64,000 bases of DNA from Sebastes aleutianus (lineage: Eukaryota; Chordata; Actinopteri; Perciformes; Sebastidae): positions 33,058,804 through 33,122,803 of the forward strand of contig CAKAKS010000060.1 in NCBI GenBank assembly GCA_916700875.1, given 5' to 3'. Made by a program: the position numbers and the translations under genes. This document shows, piece after piece, positions 60,571-64,000 of this stretch. The stretch's first letter is position 1. Every line of letters starts with the position of its first letter. The notes below the pieces were generated by a model, which saw only the letters and a list, made by a program, of their open reading frames with translations, was not told where the DNA came from and did no database searches.

Positions 60571-60602
60571 TTTGAAGGAGATGTTTTCACATCTCCTTCA
60601 AA
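60571..60602. repeat. Perfect 14-bp hairpin with TTTC loop
   Basis: TTTGAAGGAGATGT (60571-60584) and ACATCTCCTTCAAA (60589-60602) are exact reverse complements separated by four bases. Confidence 0.95.
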
Positions 60603-60764
60603 GCAAATATTTAAATAATCATAATCATTTGAATTGTGTGTTTCTATGCAAATAACCACTATAGATGACAATGACAAAGTACAGTTTATCAGTACAGTAA
60701 TCTTGAACTCAATACAGTATATCTCACGAAGCCCGTCTTGGAAAACAGGAATGTGACCGACGTT

Positions 60765-61017
60765 GGAGGAGAAAACTAGGATCAACATTGATTCATGGAG
60801 AGACCTTCGTTTGGTAACATTACGGCCAAGCATGTGAAATATATATTGATATTGTGCTTTTAGCTGGCTAATGTTGCCAACGTTAATCAACATGATGCCT
60901 GTCAATCACGTTCAGTCTCGCCGCTTTGACCGATGCTCGCTCGCTTGCGTCCACGTAGTGCGAGCACAAGCGCTACTAACAAGCAATTTCTGATTCTTAC
61001 ATTGAGTCCGTTTAATG
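60765..61017. mobile_element. Family F element, diverged copy
   Basis: AACATTGATTCATGGAGAGACC, TGATATTGTGCTTTTAGCTG, GTGCGAGCACAAGCGC and TTTCTGATTCTTACATTGAG follow the order in 63580-63825, with large internal deletions. Confidence 0.7.
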
Positions 61018-62029
61018 ATGGTTTCCCTTTGTCACCCATCTGTATATAACATATTCAATCTGATGATATAGTCCATACAAAGAGCGTGGTTCTGTGGCCG
61101 TACGCTGGTGTATTTCAAACACACCTAAGTTAACAGAGTTCTGAGACGCTGGATGGTCTGGAGTAGAACAGACAATAATGAATAAAAGACGCTACTAAGG
61201 AATTTCCATTGGCCCTGGAAGTTTACATTGCCCCATAAATGTGTGGCCTGGCTATTCAACAAGTCTACTGTGTATGGATGAACCTGACAAACTGGCATCT
61301 TCTCTTATAGAGAGTCACAATAAAAAAGGGCTGAAAAACTGCAGTACACTCCATCGAATGGAATCATGCGATCATGAATATCCTTACATGTTCTCCCTAT
61401 AGAAAACAAGAGTCAGATACATGCTCTGTGCTCATTAGATTTTCTAAAGGAGAGAGGAGAGCTAGATGGGATAGGGATGGTCATTATAACATGCTATGTA
61501 ATTAGTCTAACCCCCTCCTCCCCACCAGCTGTACAGTCCATAATCCATATTCAAATGCAGCGCTGACACAGAAACAGCGCTGCGAAGACCAAAGCGCACC
61601 ACTGGCACTGTTTGGCGCTCGGCGCCGGCCTTGAGGATGTGTTGTGTTTTTTTTTTGGAAGGATTTGGAAGGGTCGGGACTGTAATTTGAAGGACCACTG
61701 GTTTGGATAATGAGCTCTGTGTTCCTCTCTCTTACAGATAGAAATGCAGACAAACATGACAGACTGCAAAGCTGGTCTTGATCCAAATCCTTGTTCTTTC
61801 TATTTGACTTCCTCTAACTGGACAACAAAACACAGCGTTATGATTAAATAGGAGCGAATGTGATTATTTTTTACAAATCCTTCATATTTGGTCCTTACAC
61901 AGCTTCTGCAAGAAAGCAGCTCAACATGCTGCTGTTTGGCCTCCAGTTTACTATTCTGTGTGATGAAGATTTAGTTCAGCATCGCCCCCTCTGGAGAACA
62001 GTATTGTCAAGTGTATTAATTAGCCTATT
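61018..62029. other. Intergenic stretch, no gene seen
   Basis: Short overlapping frames only. No recognised repeat. Confidence 0.45.
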
Positions 62030-62290
62030 TTGTGTAAGTATAACGATCTGCATAGTTTAGTTAATTTACGGGGCATGCATAAGAATGATGGAGGAGGATT
62101 GCAGAGGAGGAAATGTGCTTGGGAAATTTGTTTCGTATTTACATAATTATTGAGAAGCTCCTGCTGATGCTGAAACTGAAATTTGGGGCTTTAATTTATT
62201 CCAAAAAAAAGGCTTGTGTTTGCTCAGGGATTGTGCACAGGGACTCAGCTGGTTAATCAAGCATATGTATAATTCATTTTCCAAGCATGG
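62030..62290. other. Candidate conserved noncoding element
   Basis: Repeat-free and rich in homeodomain- or POU-like words (TAGTTAATTTACG, ATGCATAA, TACATAATTATTGAG, TTTAATTTATTCC, GTATAATTCATTTTCC). Composition suggests regulatory DNA. Inference only. Confidence 0.3.
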
Positions 62291-62673
62291 GGTCTGGCAC
62301 TGAGGCTGTTAAGATGAGCATTTCTAAATGTAATATTTTCACTTTCTCCCTGTGAAGTGGAAGCCATATACTCTGAAGACTTGGACTATATCAACAGTGC
62401 CCAACTTAAACATCCCATCATGTAATAGGAGGGTTTTTCTGAGGATGACAATATGGATCTACAACTGCCTCCACCCATCCCCCCCTCCTGCTCCTACCTC
62501 CTGCCTCCATCTATACACCCCTGCTGGGAGCCCCACAAGTCAGTCTCCGGCTGCTTACACAAACAATTACAAGATATTTTTGGCTTCCAAAAAAAAAAAA
62601 AGAGAAAAGAAATCATTCAGTAATTGTGCCTTCTGTTAGAGCAGCCACTTTGTTTCAAGCTTGCAGCAATGAA

Positions 62674-62706
<33 letters not shown>

Positions 62707-63159
62707 ATGAGCAGAGATTGAAGAGCGAATAATCTCTATGAACCTTGCGGTCCATGACAAACCACCAGAGATCCCATTTACACTTAAAAAGACTAATTAG
62801 CGGGCCGCATTGCAGTGAGCAGCAGACGTACTGTACTCTGGGCTCTCAGTGATAACGGGCTTGTCGAGGCCAATACTGGCACTGATTTGTTGGACTGAAG
62901 GTGCTGCTGATATCCTGCAGTTATTGGTGGGTTTACTGAGGACGCAGGGACTGAGAGGACAGCGGGAAACATTGACATTTTATTTCTGAAATCAAGGGAA
63001 ATGATCATATTAATAATCATCGTTGGTTGATGTTGCGGTGGTAGTTATTTGTTCATAACGGTTGCATCCTGAGGTTGAGACTGTGACCCTGGAGCCTGCA
63101 AAGTATAAGGGTTAACAGTGGCACGGCCCGTCAGCTTAAGGATGTTATGATGTATATGG
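62291..63159. other. Intergenic stretch with (CA)n at 62675-62700, no gene seen
   Basis: A CA microsatellite and a poly(A) run at 62589-62600. No supported exon. Confidence 0.45.
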
Positions 63160-63300
63160 CGTGTATGGCGATAATAAAATGTTAACGCAAATTTGTTTTA
63201 ATGCCACTAATTTCTTTAACGCAGAAACTTGCAATTTTTAGGTTGTAGTCAGTTTTACAGCTAGAGTGAAGATACTGGTATCATATGAAACCAGAAAACA
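63160..63300. repeat. Repeat shared (inverted) with 7963-8118
   Basis: GCAAATTTGTTTTAATGCC, AATTTTTAGGTTGTAGTC and GAAGATACTGGTATCATATG are the reverse complements of the earlier copy. Confidence 0.6.
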
Positions 63301-63828
63301 CCGCGCTCGTTCTCTCTCTCTCGCTCCACCTCTCACGTGCATGCGCGCGCACTCCACACTGCAGAAGACTTTGTAGCTCTGAGAATATCTAGTGAATGTT
63401 CAGTGGACGTTTGTGCAGAAATAACTGCTGCAGCTCCTCCAGACCAACAGAGGTTTCCCGTGTCTTGTGAAGTGACGGGGCTCCGCAGAGAGAAACGTTA
63501 TCGTCTCCGACAAAACCTCCGGTGTCTCCCCTGTTCCCTCCGGCCGCGGTCGAGAGGCTGAGGCGGGAAAAGCCAACACTAGGATCAGCATTGATTCATG
63601 GAGAGACCTTCGTCTGGTCAGCTAACATTACTGCCAAGCAGCTGAAATATAGAGTGATATTGTGCTTTTAGCTGACGTGTGTCTCCTCACTGTGTTGAGC
63701 GATGCTCGTTCATGTCTATGTAGAGCGAGCACAAGCGCGAGCAACGCTGACTTTCGTTGACTTAACGGCCACAGGTGTCGCTGTTTACAAGACATTTCTG
63801 ATTCTTACAAACAGTCCCTTTAAATCTA
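63298..63828. mobile_element. Family F element, longest copy
   Basis: GCGCTCGTTCTCTCTCTC, CTGAGAATATCTAGTGAATG, a GC-rich middle, ATTGATTCATGGAGAGACC, TGTCTATGTAGAGCGAGC, GGCCACAGGTGTCGCTG and ACAAACAGTCCCTTTAAA, in one block of about 530 bp. It abuts the repeat at 63160-63300, which may be part of the same insertion. Two short frames inside have no domain. Confidence 0.8.
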
Positions 63829-64000
63829 ACATGTAGGATGCAGAATGCAGACCAAGTCTCTGGTAAGTCCATCCAGATCCCCCCCCACCCTTGACTCAAC
63901 CCTTGACAGCGACGTTGACAACGAGGCCGACATTACAGTCCAACATACCGTCTTCGTGCTGAGATGTGTTTCGGTTTCTTACTAACACACATAATGTGTG
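63829..64000. other. Intergenic edge, nothing recognised
   Basis: C-rich run near 63881-63890. No feature supported. Confidence 0.5.

Overview
This is a gene-poor, repeat-rich window of vertebrate nuclear DNA, almost certainly from a teleost fish and probably a percomorph. The evidence is a single-exon Frizzled gene, long (CA)n tracts, L2-type LINE fragments, a tRNA-derived SINE and many short non-autonomous DNA transposons of kinds common in fish. The species cannot be named from the sequence alone.

The only complete protein-coding gene I can defend is on the minus strand at 34166-35836: a 556-residue Frizzled receptor that best fits fzd1. It has a signal peptide, a 10-cysteine CRD, seven membrane segments, the KTLNSW Dishevelled-binding motif and a C-terminal ETTV PDZ ligand. 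Its presumed 5' leader (35837 to about 36410) carries a 190-bp array of CTCTG/CTCGG pentamers and a 148-codon upstream reading frame. A 21-bp tandem duplication at the start gives the gene two in-frame ATGs. Weaker coding hints are a possible terminal exon of a minus-strand transcript (acceptor at 45536/45537, possible poly(A) signal at 40296-40301), a possible 104-nt plus-strand exon (46528-46631) and a possible C-terminal exon (6814-6961). I recognise none of their products.

Region by region: 1-4.1 kb holds two LINE fragments and DNA-transposon debris. 4.1-13 kb is mostly unassigned intergenic DNA with a foldback MITE (9.7 kb) and an imperfect tandem repeat (11.4 kb). 13-21.4 kb is dense in transposons, including a hAT-like MITE with target-site duplications, two longer inverted-repeat elements and a SINE. 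21.7 kb has a 127-bp (AC)n. 24-33.2 kb holds several MITEs, with related copies clustered at 29.25-31.75 kb. 33.2-36.5 kb is the fzd1 locus. 36.5-40.1 kb is compound microsatellite and transposon sequence. 40.3-45.5 kb has no recognised repeat apart from one block at 43.9-44.56 kb. 46.9-47.9 kb is a 41-bp minisatellite of about 24 units. 48.7-64 kb is mostly more transposon copies, including two clear nested insertions.

For repeats I use local labels. A = elements containing ATCAACATGGGAG. B = elements ending in CAGGGGTCAGCAACC. C = elements with TTAACCG-rich ends and the module GATGCTGCGTGTAGTGTCG. F = elements ending ...CAGTCCCTTTAA with the module GGCCACAGGTGTCGCTG. G = elements with ends TTAAAGGTCCCATAT. 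No prokaryotic system, CRISPR array, rRNA, functional tRNA or intact autonomous transposon was found. Repeat family assignments are from pattern memory and were not checked against a library.
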